Shown here in pieces: positions 34,370 through 42,365 of a stretch of DNA of 46,277 nt. Under the pieces are notes generated by a model that ran no database searches, was not told the origin of the DNA, and saw nothing but the letters and a program-made list of their open reading frames with translations. The translations under genes were made by a program, and so were the position numbers. The stretch comes from Deltaproteobacteria bacterium. GTDB taxonomy: Bacteria; Myxococcota; Polyangia; Haliangiales; Haliangiaceae. Every line of letters begins with the position of its first letter. Position 1 is the first letter of the stretch. The stretch is taken from positions 1 to 46,277 of the forward strand of contig JAGSPR010000021.1 of the NCBI GenBank assembly GCA_018262455.1, read 5' to 3'.

Positions 34370-35371
34370 GTGACCGATCCCACCTCCATGTCGCGAACCG
34401 TCCCGCCCGGGCTCGTGGCCTTGCTCGAGCCGATCGCCGCGGCGCTCGAAGGCAAGTCGTGTTACGGCCTGCCGTATCGCGATCTCGGGGCGAAGGTTCG
34501 GTTCGAGCTCGTGTCGCTCGGTGACTGCGCGTTGTTCGCGGCCCATCGCATCCCGCCCGGCGATCACCCGGACTGGGTGCCGTTCGCGACCCTCGGCGAG
34601 GGCCCCCCTCGCGGGGGACCCTCGCCGTGGGGTGAAGTCGATCCTTGCTCCGCGCGGACCGACTTGGATCGATCCAGCTCGGGCCCGGAGTTCCTCGTGA
34701 TCTCGACCGTGTCCCCGTACCCGGTCGGGTTGTGGGTCCACGCCAACGGCTCGATCTACCCGGTGTGGGAGACCTTCGAGTTGTTCGTGGCGCGCGTGGT
34801 CGACGCCGACGCCCAGACGCCGTTCGAGGAGCTCGAGAGGACGCTCGACAAGGTCACCAGGAAGCTCCAGGCGGATGCCCACGACGACGCGATCGCGATC
34901 CTGCAGCACGCGATCGACGGCCTCGGAACGATCCCCTCCGAGGGTCGCAACGACCAGCTCGCGCGTGCCCATCGGCTCTACGGCCGCGCACTCCAGGGCG
35001 TGGGGCGCGTGAGCGACGCCCGCGAGGCCTACCACCGCGCGATCGCGATCGGCGATGCGTACGCCGAGGTCCACCTGATCGACCTGATGGCGAGCGAGCT
35101 CGGCGAGCCGGCGGCCGCGATCGAGCACGCGAGCTTGCTCCGCGACACGCTCGACAACGTCGGCCGCGACCTGCTCTCCCGCTACGTGGCCGCGGCCTAT
35201 CTCGGGCTTGGCGAGGTGGCGAAGGCAGAGGCCGAGCTCCGCGAGCTCCTGGCCCGGTCGTCGGACAAGGACACGATCCGTGGCGTCCGACGAGCCCTCG
35301 AGCACTACGTCGAGGATGACAAGCCCGGTGCCGACGCCGTGACCGCGTTCCTGGCGTGGTTCAAGAGCTAG
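34370..35371 (+). CDS. TPR protein with unknown N-terminal domain, interrupted by a hairpin repeat
   Basis: Cytoplasmic protein of 333 aa from GTG. The N-terminal part (1-165) is a mixed alpha/beta domain that faintly resembles SMI1/KNR4 (SUKH) proteins, with 'DHPDWVPFATL' and 'GPEFLVISTVSPYPVGLWVH'. Between these two blocks lie about 29 residues rich in Gly, Pro, Ser and Asp, encoded by a paired-hairpin DNA element (34594-34665), so the domain looks split by an in-frame insertion. Residues 170-320 are two or three TPR-like hairpins. TAGAAA 6 nt before the GTG is a weak promoter candidate; a later ATG would remove 6 residues. Function unknown. It converges with the IgGFc-binding-type gene, 6 bp between stops. 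Confidence 0.75.
   Translation: MTDPTSMSRTVPPGLVALLEPIAAALEGKSCYGLPYRDLGAKVRFELVSLGDCALFAAHRIPPGDHPDWVPFATLGEGPPRGGPSPWGEVDPCSARTDLDRSSSGPEFLVISTVSPYPVGLWVHANGSIYPVWETFELFVARVVDADAQTPFEELERTLDKVTRKLQADAHDDAIAILQHAIDGLGTIPSEGRNDQLARAHRLYGRALQGVGRVSDAREAYHRAIAIGDAYAEVHLIDLMASELGEPAAAIEHASLLRDTLDNVGRDLLSRYVAAAYLGLGEVAKAEAELRELLARSSDKDTIRGVRRALEHYVEDDKPGADAVTAFLAWFKS
34594..34665. repeat. Paired-hairpin palindromic element inside a CDS
   Basis: Hairpin 1 has 15-bp arms at 34594-34608 and 34613-34627 with a TCGC loop and one mismatch. Hairpin 2 has 10-bp arms at 34635-34644 and 34656-34665 with one mismatch, and a perfect palindrome GGATCGATCC starts right after (34666). This is the architecture of REP/BIME-like elements, here inside a coding region without breaking the frame. 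No second copy was found in this window. Confidence 0.75.
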
Positions 35372-35377
35372 TGCCGA

Positions 35378-37075
35378 CTACTCGAGGACGACGTTGTTGA
35401 TCGGCGACACGTTCATGCCGCCCGGATAGCCATACGAGACGTTCTCGGTGAACGACGAGGTCTCCGGGGTGCCCCAGCCCCAGACCCAGAGGCCGAACGG
35501 CGCGTCGCTCTTGATCTCGTGGCGACCGGTCGAGCACATCCCCTGGTCGACGAAGTTGCCGCGCTGGAGATCGGTGCGCGTGAACTCGAAGTCGGCGTTG
35601 ATCGCCGTCCAGCCGGTGAGCGCACCCGCGCAGTCGAGCATCACCTCGTGGAACTGCGCATCGCTGCCGCGACCACGGACCACGACCAGGTTGGTCTCGG
35701 GATACGTCGGGTCGGCGAAGAACACGTACTGCTGGAGGTACTGCTCGGGCGGTACGCTGATGACGAAGTCGGGATCGCCGTAGCCGGATCCGGTGGACCC
35801 ATTGAAGTCCGAGCCGGTCATGTAGGTGAACAGCATGAACGGGTGCTCGTTGTCCTGGCTGTTCACCACGAACGGCGTGCCGGTCTGGAACGTCACCGAC
35901 TGTCCGTGGTCGAGCGTCAGCGGTCCGCCCACGGCCGATGAGTACGTGAGGACGGTGCCATCGACGGCGCCTACGACGCGCCAGAACGTCGAGGTCTCGG
36001 CCGGCACGCGCGGCCGGTACATCACGCCGATGTAGCGGCTCCCGAGCGCGCGAACCGGCGGGATCATCTGCTCGCCGTGATCGCAGAAGCTGACGTTGCT
36101 CGGCATGTTCATGCACGGCTGGCCCGCCATGAAGCCGACCGGCTTGTTCGATGTGATCGTGCTGCCGGTGAGCTCGGCGGACTGCGAGATCTGCGCCTGC
36201 TGGCCCTTGGCGAGCATGATGGTGAGCGGCTGACCTGCGGCGCCGGACGGGATCCCGCCGCTGCCCGAGACGGCGGCGACCGGCGTCAGCGTCGCGATCG
36301 TGTCGTCCTCCCGGGCGATGATGTTGAGCGAGGGCACGCCGCCGATGCCGGCCGGGCTCACGTTGACCGCGACGTAGTTGACGTCCCAAACGCTGGTCGG
36401 CAGCAGCAACGAGGCCGCGGTGACCGCCGCCGAGCCGCCGCCGTAGGGGTTGATCTGGTAGGCCACCACCGGAACATCGGTGGTGATCTGGAACGAGCTC
36501 GAGATCCCGGTTCCGCTCAGGCCCGCGCCCGGCACGGCCGACGGGAACGGGCAGAGCGGCGCACTGCCACTCTGACCGCCGAGGAACAGCACCGCGACCT
36601 CCCCGGGCGGCACGCCGGCGACCGGATCGTACGCGGCATAGGTGAGGCCGGGACCCGACCCGACCGGCAGGCGCGTGAACTGCGCCACCGGCAGCGCGGC
36701 GTTCTGATACTTGACGTCGAGGTGGACGGGCGCGGTCCACGTGTTCGCGACGAACACCGCGAAGCAATGGCCCGTGGTGGCCACGTCCATGCTGGTCGCG
36801 TAGTAGTCGCAACCGACGGAGCGTCCGTTCGCGAACGCCGCGATGCACGCATCCTTGCAGGTGAGCGTCGATGCGTCGCACGCGTCGGTGCCCGCGCACG
36901 GCGTCGTCACGTTGCCGTGGCAATCGACGACGGCGTGCAGATCGGGCGAGCACACGTTCGTGCAGCCGGGGTCGGCATCGGCCAGGCCCGGGCCGTCATC
37001 ATCCTCGTCGCGCGGCCTGGGACCACACGCCGCGAGCACCGCAAGACCTAGGACCAGGGCTGTGCTCATCCTCAT
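35378..37075 (-). CDS. IgGFc-binding-type surface lipoprotein
   Basis: Lipoprotein of 565 aa. The signal peptide ends in the lipobox LAAC (Cys17), followed by an acidic tether (RDEDDDGPGLADADPG). A Cys-rich segment (about 37-75, with CTNVC, DCHGN, TPCAGTDAC and TCKDAC) precedes a long beta-rich domain with 'VPVVAYQINPYGG', 'SLLLPTSVWDVNYVAV' and 'TITSNKPVGFMAGQPCM', which matches the IgGFc-binding repeat family common in myxobacterial surface lipoproteins. The role is probably adhesion or matrix contact; IgG binding itself is not implied. ATG 37075 is favoured by TAGGTT 8 nt upstream over the ATG two codons later. Confidence 0.87.
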   Translation of the reverse strand: MRMSTALVLGLAVLAACGPRPRDEDDDGPGLADADPGCTNVCSPDLHAVVDCHGNVTTPCAGTDACDASTLTCKDACIAAFANGRSVGCDYYATSMDVATTGHCFAVFVANTWTAPVHLDVKYQNAALPVAQFTRLPVGSGPGLTYAAYDPVAGVPPGEVAVLFLGGQSGSAPLCPFPSAVPGAGLSGTGISSSFQITTDVPVVAYQINPYGGGSAAVTAASLLLPTSVWDVNYVAVNVSPAGIGGVPSLNIIAREDDTIATLTPVAAVSGSGGIPSGAAGQPLTIMLAKGQQAQISQSAELTGSTITSNKPVGFMAGQPCMNMPSNVSFCDHGEQMIPPVRALGSRYIGVMYRPRVPAETSTFWRVVGAVDGTVLTYSSAVGGPLTLDHGQSVTFQTGTPFVVNSQDNEHPFMLFTYMTGSDFNGSTGSGYGDPDFVISVPPEQYLQQYVFFADPTYPETNLVVVRGRGSDAQFHEVMLDCAGALTGWTAINADFEFTRTDLQRGNFVDQGMCSTGRHEIKSDAPFGLWVWGWGTPETSSFTENVSYGYPGGMNVSPINNVVLE

Positions 37076-37083
37076 CGAGGGCG

Positions 37084-37089
37084 AACCTA
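37084..37089 (-). promoter_or_regulatory. -10 element (TAGGTT), leaderless-type
   Basis: TAGGTT on the minus strand ends 8 nt before the ATG at 37075. The same hexamer serves the divergent gene at 37201. Confidence 0.5.
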
Positions 37090-37188
37090 GGAGGAGCGCA
37101 CGGCGGAATCAATACGAAACCCCTGACATGCGCTGCAAGCCGCACTCACCGTGATGCGGGCGGGAGGACCGAGCTCGGCTCGATCGAG

Positions 37189-37194
37189 TAGGTT
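37189..37194 (+). promoter_or_regulatory. -10 element (TAGGTT), leaderless-type
   Basis: TAGGTT ends 6 nt before the GTG at 37201, with a CGCGCG spacer and no Shine-Dalgarno sequence. Confidence 0.5.
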
Positions 37195-37200
37195 CGCGCG

Positions 37201-37926
37201 GTGGGGCAGCGGAAGCTCGAAGCGCTCGGCTACTGGTTCAACGAGCGCGCGCCGAATGCGTATCCGCGGCCGCAGCGCCTGGTTGGCGCGTGGCCGGCGC
37301 GGCAACGAGCGCAGGTGCTCGCGCACCTCCGGGCCGGCAGCATGTTCGAGAGGTATCGCGCGTGCTCGCATTGCCGGTTTGCGTGCGGCATCCGGCCGAG
37401 CGAGCTCGGGCGGCGCGATCTCACCGACGGCGTCTGGGTGTGGCCCGAGGGGCTCGCGCACTACGTCGAGGCGCACTCGGTGCGGCTGCCCGCGCGGTTC
37501 GTGCGTCATGTCGCGGCACGCGGGTTGCCCGCGCGGCGCGAGGGCCTGATCGTCCCCAGCGGAGCGGGCGGCTGGAGGATCGACGAGGCGAGCTGGTTGG
37601 CGTGGGGCCGCGCGCAGGGCGCGTCCGTCGAGCTCTCGGGGTGGGAGGTGCCGGGCGAGCAGGATCGGCGGACGATCGAGGCGGAGCTCGCGAAGGTCGC
37701 GCGGGTGCTCCCGTGGAAGAGGCGCCTCCCGTGGAAGCGGCCGGTGATCATCCTGGCGCGCGCGCGCACGCGCGAGGTCGTGCTCGCGCTGCCCCGGGGC
37801 CGGCTCGCGATCGTGCAGCTCGGCGCGACGCCGCGCCTCGAGATCGTCGACGGATGGGACGACTGGCCCGCCAGGAGACCGCCTAGAAATCGAAGCCGAC
37901 GCCGCCCTGCACGATCAGCGGGTTGA
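37201..37926 (+). CDS. Conserved unknown protein with CxxC-like and 'WPEGLAHYV' motif
   Basis: Protein of 241 aa from GTG. The middle part has a C-x5-C pair (CSHCRFACG, about 55-63) followed by DLTDGVWVWPEGLAHYVEAH and 'VRLPARFV'. I recognise this block from small uncharacterised bacterial proteins in which a Cys pair precedes 'TDG-wvWPEGL-HYv--H-vrLP'; the Cys and His residues could bind a metal. The rest is Arg/Trp-rich, with a basic C-terminal tail that may be translated read-through of low meaning. The 3' end overlaps the convergent OmpW-like gene by 44 bp. No function is known. Confidence 0.65.
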   Translation: MGQRKLEALGYWFNERAPNAYPRPQRLVGAWPARQRAQVLAHLRAGSMFERYRACSHCRFACGIRPSELGRRDLTDGVWVWPEGLAHYVEAHSVRLPARFVRHVAARGLPARREGLIVPSGAGGWRIDEASWLAWGRAQGASVELSGWEVPGEQDRRTIEAELAKVARVLPWKRRLPWKRPVIILARARTREVVLALPRGRLAIVQLGATPRLEIVDGWDDWPARRPPRNRSRRRPARSAG

Positions 37927-38704
37927 CCCAGACGCTCATCTTCGCGGTGCCGACCTCGACGGTGTCGAACAGCGGCAGCTCCGGAGTCTTGACCTCGATG
38001 TGCGTCACCTTCGCGCGCGCCAGCATGAAGGCGATGAACTTGACGTCGAGTCGCGCGTAGAGGTTCTTCCACAGCTTCGCCTCGACGCCGGCCTGGAGCA
38101 CGAGCCCGGGCGCCGGCGTGATCTCGAACTTCGGTTGACGGACCTGGGTCAAGATCGGGTTGGTGACGTGCGCGTCGTACGCGAGCAGCACGGTGAGCCC
38201 GCCGCCGGCGTACGGCCGGATCGTGCCGCCGTGGTGGAGCTGATAGACGGCGGTGACCATCGGCGGCGCGGCCTTCGCCTCGCCGAGCTCGGGGCCGAGC
38301 GCGGGGACTCCGGTCGGGATGCCGAGCACCATCGGTGCGATCGATTCGTTCGCGAGCGTGCCGGTCGCGCGGAACTTCGCGGTGAACGGCAGGCCGATCA
38401 TGGTCTCGAGCGAGAGCCTGCCGTGCATCACCGGCAGCACGTAGCCGATGGTGGCCGCCGGGACCGTCGCCGAGGCGATCGAGGATCCGGAGCCCGCGAG
38501 CGGGCCGTTCTTGACGGCGAGGCTGGCCGGGCCGTCGATATCGGCGAGCTCGAGCTCGCGTGACACCGCGAGCGAGGAGACGTGGAGCGCGCCGCCGCGG
38601 ACGTAGAACCGATGGTGGTTCGGCTTCGGCCTGGTCTCGGCCCGCGCGGACGTCGTCGCTCCGAGCGTCGCGAGCACGACCAGCCCGAGCCCGACGCGGC
38701 TCAC
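37883..38704 (-). CDS. OmpW-like outer-membrane beta-barrel protein
   Basis: Protein of 273 aa from GTG. The signal peptide MSRVGLGLVVLATLGATTSARA is cut near residue 22. The mature protein has alternating amphipathic strands, a 'TIGYVLPVMHGRLSLETMIGLP' segment and 'GGTIRPYAGGGLTVLL', and it ends in Phe (GGVGFDF), as in OmpW/OmpA-type barrels. The 'P-T-v-t-a-v-Y' and 'pYaGgGlny' pattern is that of OmpW, a small channel for hydrophobic molecules. Its GTG overlaps the stop of the upstream Ig-like lipoprotein gene (GTGA), so the two are translationally coupled and may form an envelope complex. Confidence 0.82.
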   Translation of the reverse strand: MSRVGLGLVVLATLGATTSARAETRPKPNHHRFYVRGGALHVSSLAVSRELELADIDGPASLAVKNGPLAGSGSSIASATVPAATIGYVLPVMHGRLSLETMIGLPFTAKFRATGTLANESIAPMVLGIPTGVPALGPELGEAKAAPPMVTAVYQLHHGGTIRPYAGGGLTVLLAYDAHVTNPILTQVRQPKFEITPAPGLVLQAGVEAKLWKNLYARLDVKFIAFMLARAKVTHIEVKTPELPLFDTVEVGTAKMSVWVNPLIVQGGVGFDF

Positions 38705-41661
38705 AGCTCCACCCCGCGCACCGGACGCGAGACCAGCTGGAGCTTCATCTCGCCGCTGGGGATGACGATCTCGACGGTGCCTCCGATCCCGAGCGGGGCA
38801 TCGATCGCCACGCTCACCGGGACCTCACCGGTGTTGTGCAGCGAGATCGCGATCCGGCCATCGGGGCGGAACGTCATCGCGCCCCTCATCACGACCGACA
38901 GCGGCTTGCTGATCAGATCATGGTTGGCGAGCGGGATCGGGATGGTCATGTCGGGTGCGTCCATGTAGAGGTCGAGCGCGGCCACCATCGTCGGGGTGCC
39001 GCCGTCGTCGATGACGTAGCCCTGGATCGGGCCGGTCGCCGGCTCGCGGATCCGCAGCACCGACGTGCCGGTATTGGTGGTGATGCTGATGCCGACCTTC
39101 GCGGTCATCGCCACCGAGGTCGCGTACATCGCCTGGGGTGACAGCGTCGCCGGGATGCAGGTGGGGGCGACCGTGCCATCGGGCAACATGCAGTTGGTCG
39201 TCGCCTCCCCGAGCTCGACCGGCATCGAGCCCTGGAGGTAGAGGCAGCCTTCCACTTCCGGGGTCGCGGGCAGGCAGTCGTCCATCGCGAAGCTCGCATC
39301 GCCGATCACGCCGGTGGTCCCGACGATGCGGAGCGCGGCGCGGTTGTCGTCGTTCGCGCGCTCGTTGGCATCGAGAAAGCCCGAGCCGTTGATGTCGCTG
39401 AACGGGCTGACGTCGGCGACCATGAACGTCGCCGTGGTCGCGGGCGCCCCGACGAAGTTGATCACGAGGTTGGAGCCGCCGGCATCGCCACTCTGGGTGC
39501 CGAGCAGGGGATCGAAGCTCGCGGCATCGGCGTTGGCGCCGCACACCTCGCCGGTGGCACAGGTCGCGTTGCTGCCCGACACCAGCGTGAGCCGGTAGCG
39601 CCTGCCGGGGACCCACGGCTGGTCGGGGATGAACGCGATCCCGCGATCGCGCCGCAGCAGCGTGCCCGCGACCGCGACGCAGCCACCCGCGCCATCGAGG
39701 TCGTCGACCCGGACGCTGCCGCCGCCCCCGCAGCTCCCGAGCGTGAGGCTGGTCGGGTTGACCGGCTCGCTGAACACCGCCTCGACCACCTCATCGGCGG
39801 GCATCGTGAACGGCTGGTACGGCGCGTCGCTGTCGAGCCCGCCGTCGCAGTGGCCGGGGCTCGTCGCGGTCGCGCCGGTGAGCACGCACGGCACGCCGGG
39901 ATGGATCGACAGCACGGTCAGCGGCACGCTGGTCGCGACCAGCCGCGGCGTCGCGAATCCGATCGGGGCGGTCGCGGCGAGCGCGTTGCCGGCGACGTCC
40001 GCGATGTCGGTGAGCCGGATGCGGTAGCTTGTCGAGTAGCTGAGGTTCGCGAGCGGTCGCACCACGATCGAGGAGCCATGGCTCTCGATCACGCTCGGGA
40101 TCTGCTGGCCGCCGGTGGTCTCGAGCGCGAGCCCGCCCGCGCGCAGCCGATCGACATCGACGGGCTCGTCGAACACGAGCTCGATCCCGGCGCCGACCGG
40201 ATGATCGCTCGACCCTTCGGTGGGGGAGGTCGCGATCAGCGTCGGGGGTGTGGTGTCGGTGGGCACCGTCGCCCCCGGATCGGTGATGAGCTCGAGTACC
40301 AGGTTCATCGGCGCGACCGTGATGCCGAGCAGCCCGAGCTCGAGCGATCCGACGGTCTCGATCGCGAGCACGCCGTCGGTGGCGACCCCCGTGCCGGTGG
40401 TCTGGACGCCGAGCACGGTCTGCGCGAGCACCGCGTTGCCGGTGGGATCGACCGCGTAGATCGCGAGATCGAGGCTGAGATCGACGAACAGCGGGGCGCG
40501 ATCGTTCTCCGGTCGCTGGTCCGCCGGCTGATAGGGGTTGCGGTAGAGCTGGCCGCCACCGTCGGTGAGGAGCTCGATCTGGATGTTGCCGGTCGACAGC
40601 CCGACCGGGATCGCGCCGCCGAGCTTGACGTCGAGCCCGGTCGCCGCGAGGCGCTGGCCGTGCCGGATCGTGAACGCGATCGGGCCGCCGAGCGCCTTGG
40701 GATCGCCGAGCTCGGCCGCGACGGTCACGGGCAGCATCGTCGAGGTCTCGTGGCCGATCAGCGGGTTGTCGATCGAGATGACGTTGCGCTCGCCGCCGGA
40801 GCGCGACGTGGTCGGGCCGGGATCTCCGGGCTGCCGGGTGCGCAGCACCTCCGGGATCGGAGGCTTGCCGCCCCGGCTGTCGAGCGGGACGAGCGGGATG
40901 CGGATGCCTGCGAGCGCGCTGCCGCCGAGATCGACGATCTGGTCGCCGAGCGCGAGCACGTAGGTCCTGCCGGCCACGAGGTCCTCGCGCGGATCGATCG
41001 CGACGTGGATGCCTTGCGCGTACACGGTCACTGGCACCGAGCTGCCGGTGACCGTGTCGGCGAGGTCGATGGCACTTGTGCCCGTCACGCTGCGTGGATC
41101 GAGCGGCTCGGAGAACACCAGCCGGATCGTGGTGGTCTCGAACATCGGCTGGTGCGCGGTGGCGCCGAGCCGGTCCGGTGCGGAGCCGTTGACCGCCACG
41201 AGGGTCGGCGGGGCGGCGCGCGGCCGGGTCGAGCGGGTCGTGAAGCTGAACAGGGGCCCCGACGCCGGCAGGTTGTTCGCGGTCGGCGCGAGCGGCGCGC
41301 GCACGTAGACGCCGTACGTGGTCCCGGGCGCGAACGTCGCCGCCGCGAACTGGACGGTCTTGCCGTCCCCGGTGATCTCGGCGGCGGTGTCGAGCGGACC
41401 GTCGGGCCCGACGAGACAGAACGCGCCGGTGACGGCGGTCCCTTGACCCGAGCATGGCCCGAGCGCGCCCGGCTCCACCGGATCCGAGAACGTCACGACG
41501 ATGCGGCTGCCGAGCGGCACGTCGAGCTGCTCGTTGATCGGGAACGTGAACACGACGCCCGGCTCCGCGGTCTGCAGCGGCGGGGTCGAGCCCCCGCATG
41601 CCGTCACGGAGGCCACGATCACCAGCGCCGCGACCCCCACGGCTCTCTGCCCGATTGACAT
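38701..41661 (-). CDS. Large lipoprotein with Ig-like (Big_5) domains
   Basis: Lipoprotein of 986 aa. The lipobox VTAC has Cys22 when ATG 41661 is used. At least four Ig-like Big_5 units are visible, each with the 'p--v-tfsepvdp-sl' signature (near FTFPINEQLDVPLGSRIVVT, TTIRLVFSEPLDP, GIELVFDEPVDVDRL and VVEAVFSEPVNPTSL). A Ca-binding-like stretch DINGSGFLDANE appears late in the protein. It is likely a surface or periplasmic scaffold or adhesin. ATG 41661 is preferred to one 6 codons upstream because TAGGGT lies 8 nt before it and the longer start would overlap that hexamer. It is coupled to the OmpW-like gene. Confidence 0.85.
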   Translation of the reverse strand: MSIGQRAVGVAALVIVASVTACGGSTPPLQTAEPGVVFTFPINEQLDVPLGSRIVVTFSDPVEPGALGPCSGQGTAVTGAFCLVGPDGPLDTAAEITGDGKTVQFAAATFAPGTTYGVYVRAPLAPTANNLPASGPLFSFTTRSTRPRAAPPTLVAVNGSAPDRLGATAHQPMFETTTIRLVFSEPLDPRSVTGTSAIDLADTVTGSSVPVTVYAQGIHVAIDPREDLVAGRTYVLALGDQIVDLGGSALAGIRIPLVPLDSRGGKPPIPEVLRTRQPGDPGPTTSRSGGERNVISIDNPLIGHETSTMLPVTVAAELGDPKALGGPIAFTIRHGQRLAATGLDVKLGGAIPVGLSTGNIQIELLTDGGGQLYRNPYQPADQRPENDRAPLFVDLSLDLAIYAVDPTGNAVLAQTVLGVQTTGTGVATDGVLAIETVGSLELGLLGITVAPMNLVLELITDPGATVPTDTTPPTLIATSPTEGSSDHPVGAGIELVFDEPVDVDRLRAGGLALETTGGQQIPSVIESHGSSIVVRPLANLSYSTSYRIRLTDIADVAGNALAATAPIGFATPRLVATSVPLTVLSIHPGVPCVLTGATATSPGHCDGGLDSDAPYQPFTMPADEVVEAVFSEPVNPTSLTLGSCGGGGSVRVDDLDGAGGCVAVAGTLLRRDRGIAFIPDQPWVPGRRYRLTLVSGSNATCATGEVCGANADAASFDPLLGTQSGDAGGSNLVINFVGAPATTATFMVADVSPFSDINGSGFLDANERANDDNRAALRIVGTTGVIGDASFAMDDCLPATPEVEGCLYLQGSMPVELGEATTNCMLPDGTVAPTCIPATLSPQAMYATSVAMTAKVGISITTNTGTSVLRIREPATGPIQGYVIDDGGTPTMVAALDLYMDAPDMTIPIPLANHDLISKPLSVVMRGAMTFRPDGRIAISLHNTGEVPVSVAIDAPLGIGGTVEIVIPSGEMKLQLVSRPVRGVEL

Positions 41662-41669
41662 CACCGCGC

Positions 41670-41675
41670 ACCCTA
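41670..41675 (-). promoter_or_regulatory. -10 element (TAGGGT), leaderless-type
   Basis: TAGGGT on the minus strand ends 8 nt before ATG 41661. It decides between two in-frame ATGs 18 bp apart. The 240 bp from here to the OsmC gene hold nothing else recognisable except that gene's ribosome site. Confidence 0.5.
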
Positions 41676-41888
41676 TCAAGCCGCGCCTGATTACACGACG
41701 ACAACCATCACGAGCCGCCGTCGCCGGGCGCCGGGCTCGATGAAACGAACGTCGGCTGCCTTACCAGACGGCGCGATGGCCGCCGGTGGCAGCCCGGTGG
41801 TCCGGCCCTGCTGGCACACCGCGCGCACGGATCGTCCGGTGTGCTCCGGTACCTCGAACCCTCCGAGCTGGTCGCGGCTCTCATGACC

Positions 41889-41894
41889 AAGGAG
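41889..41894 (+). promoter_or_regulatory. Shine-Dalgarno (AAGGAG) of the OsmC gene
   Basis: AAGGAG ends 7 nt before ATG 41902. A clear ribosome site is unusual among the core genes of this window. Confidence 0.7.
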
Positions 41895-41901
41895 ATCTCC
41901 C

Positions 41902-42330
41902 ATGGCCCGCCCCCTGCCGTTCCCTCATCGCTATGCCGTGACGCTCTCGGATGGTCACCTCGTTGCGCCGCCTCGCGCACCGATTGCGCTCGGTCCACCT
42001 CCGCAGTTCGGCGGCACCGACCGGGTGTGGAGCCCCGAGGAGCTGCTGCTCGGCGCGGTGCTCGAGTGCCTGTGGACGACGTTCGAGGCCCATGCGCGGC
42101 ACGACGGCCTCGAGGTCCCGGGATGGTCGGGAACGGGGGTGGCGGTGCTCGACAAGGGTGCGCCGGTCCCGGTCTTCACGTCGATCACGCTCGCGGTCGA
42201 GCTCGCCGTCGCCGCGGCGGACCAGGACCGTGCGCGCAAGCTCGTCGCGACCGCCGAGCAGCGCTGCATCATCTCGAATGCGCTCAAGATCCCGGTGACC
42301 GTCGAGCTCAGCTTTCGGCCGGGTTCGTAA
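41902..42330 (+). CDS. OsmC-family peroxiredoxin-like protein
   Basis: Small cytoplasmic protein of 142 aa, the normal size for OsmC/Ohr proteins. The two conserved cysteines are Cys56 (GAVLECLWTTF, helix 2) and Cys122 (AEQRCIISNAL); in OsmC/Ohr they reduce organic hydroperoxides, the first being peroxidatic. 'SPEELLLGAVLEC' and 'CIISNALKIPV' are diagnostic. It has a good AAGGAG ribosome site. It precedes an RND efflux unit by 35 bp, so a joint stress response (oxidants plus efflux) is possible but not shown. Confidence 0.92.
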   Translation: MARPLPFPHRYAVTLSDGHLVAPPRAPIALGPPPQFGGTDRVWSPEELLLGAVLECLWTTFEAHARHDGLEVPGWSGTGVAVLDKGAPVPVFTSITLAVELAVAAADQDRARKLVATAEQRCIISNALKIPVTVELSFRPGS

Positions 42331-42365
42331 GAACCCTTTCCGGTGCGAGCTGGCTCACAGCCGGG

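Noticed and set aside
34201..35305. Minus-strand frame opposite the TPR protein at 34370
   Set aside because: No domain signals. The plus strand has TPR periodicity and a coherent N-terminal domain.
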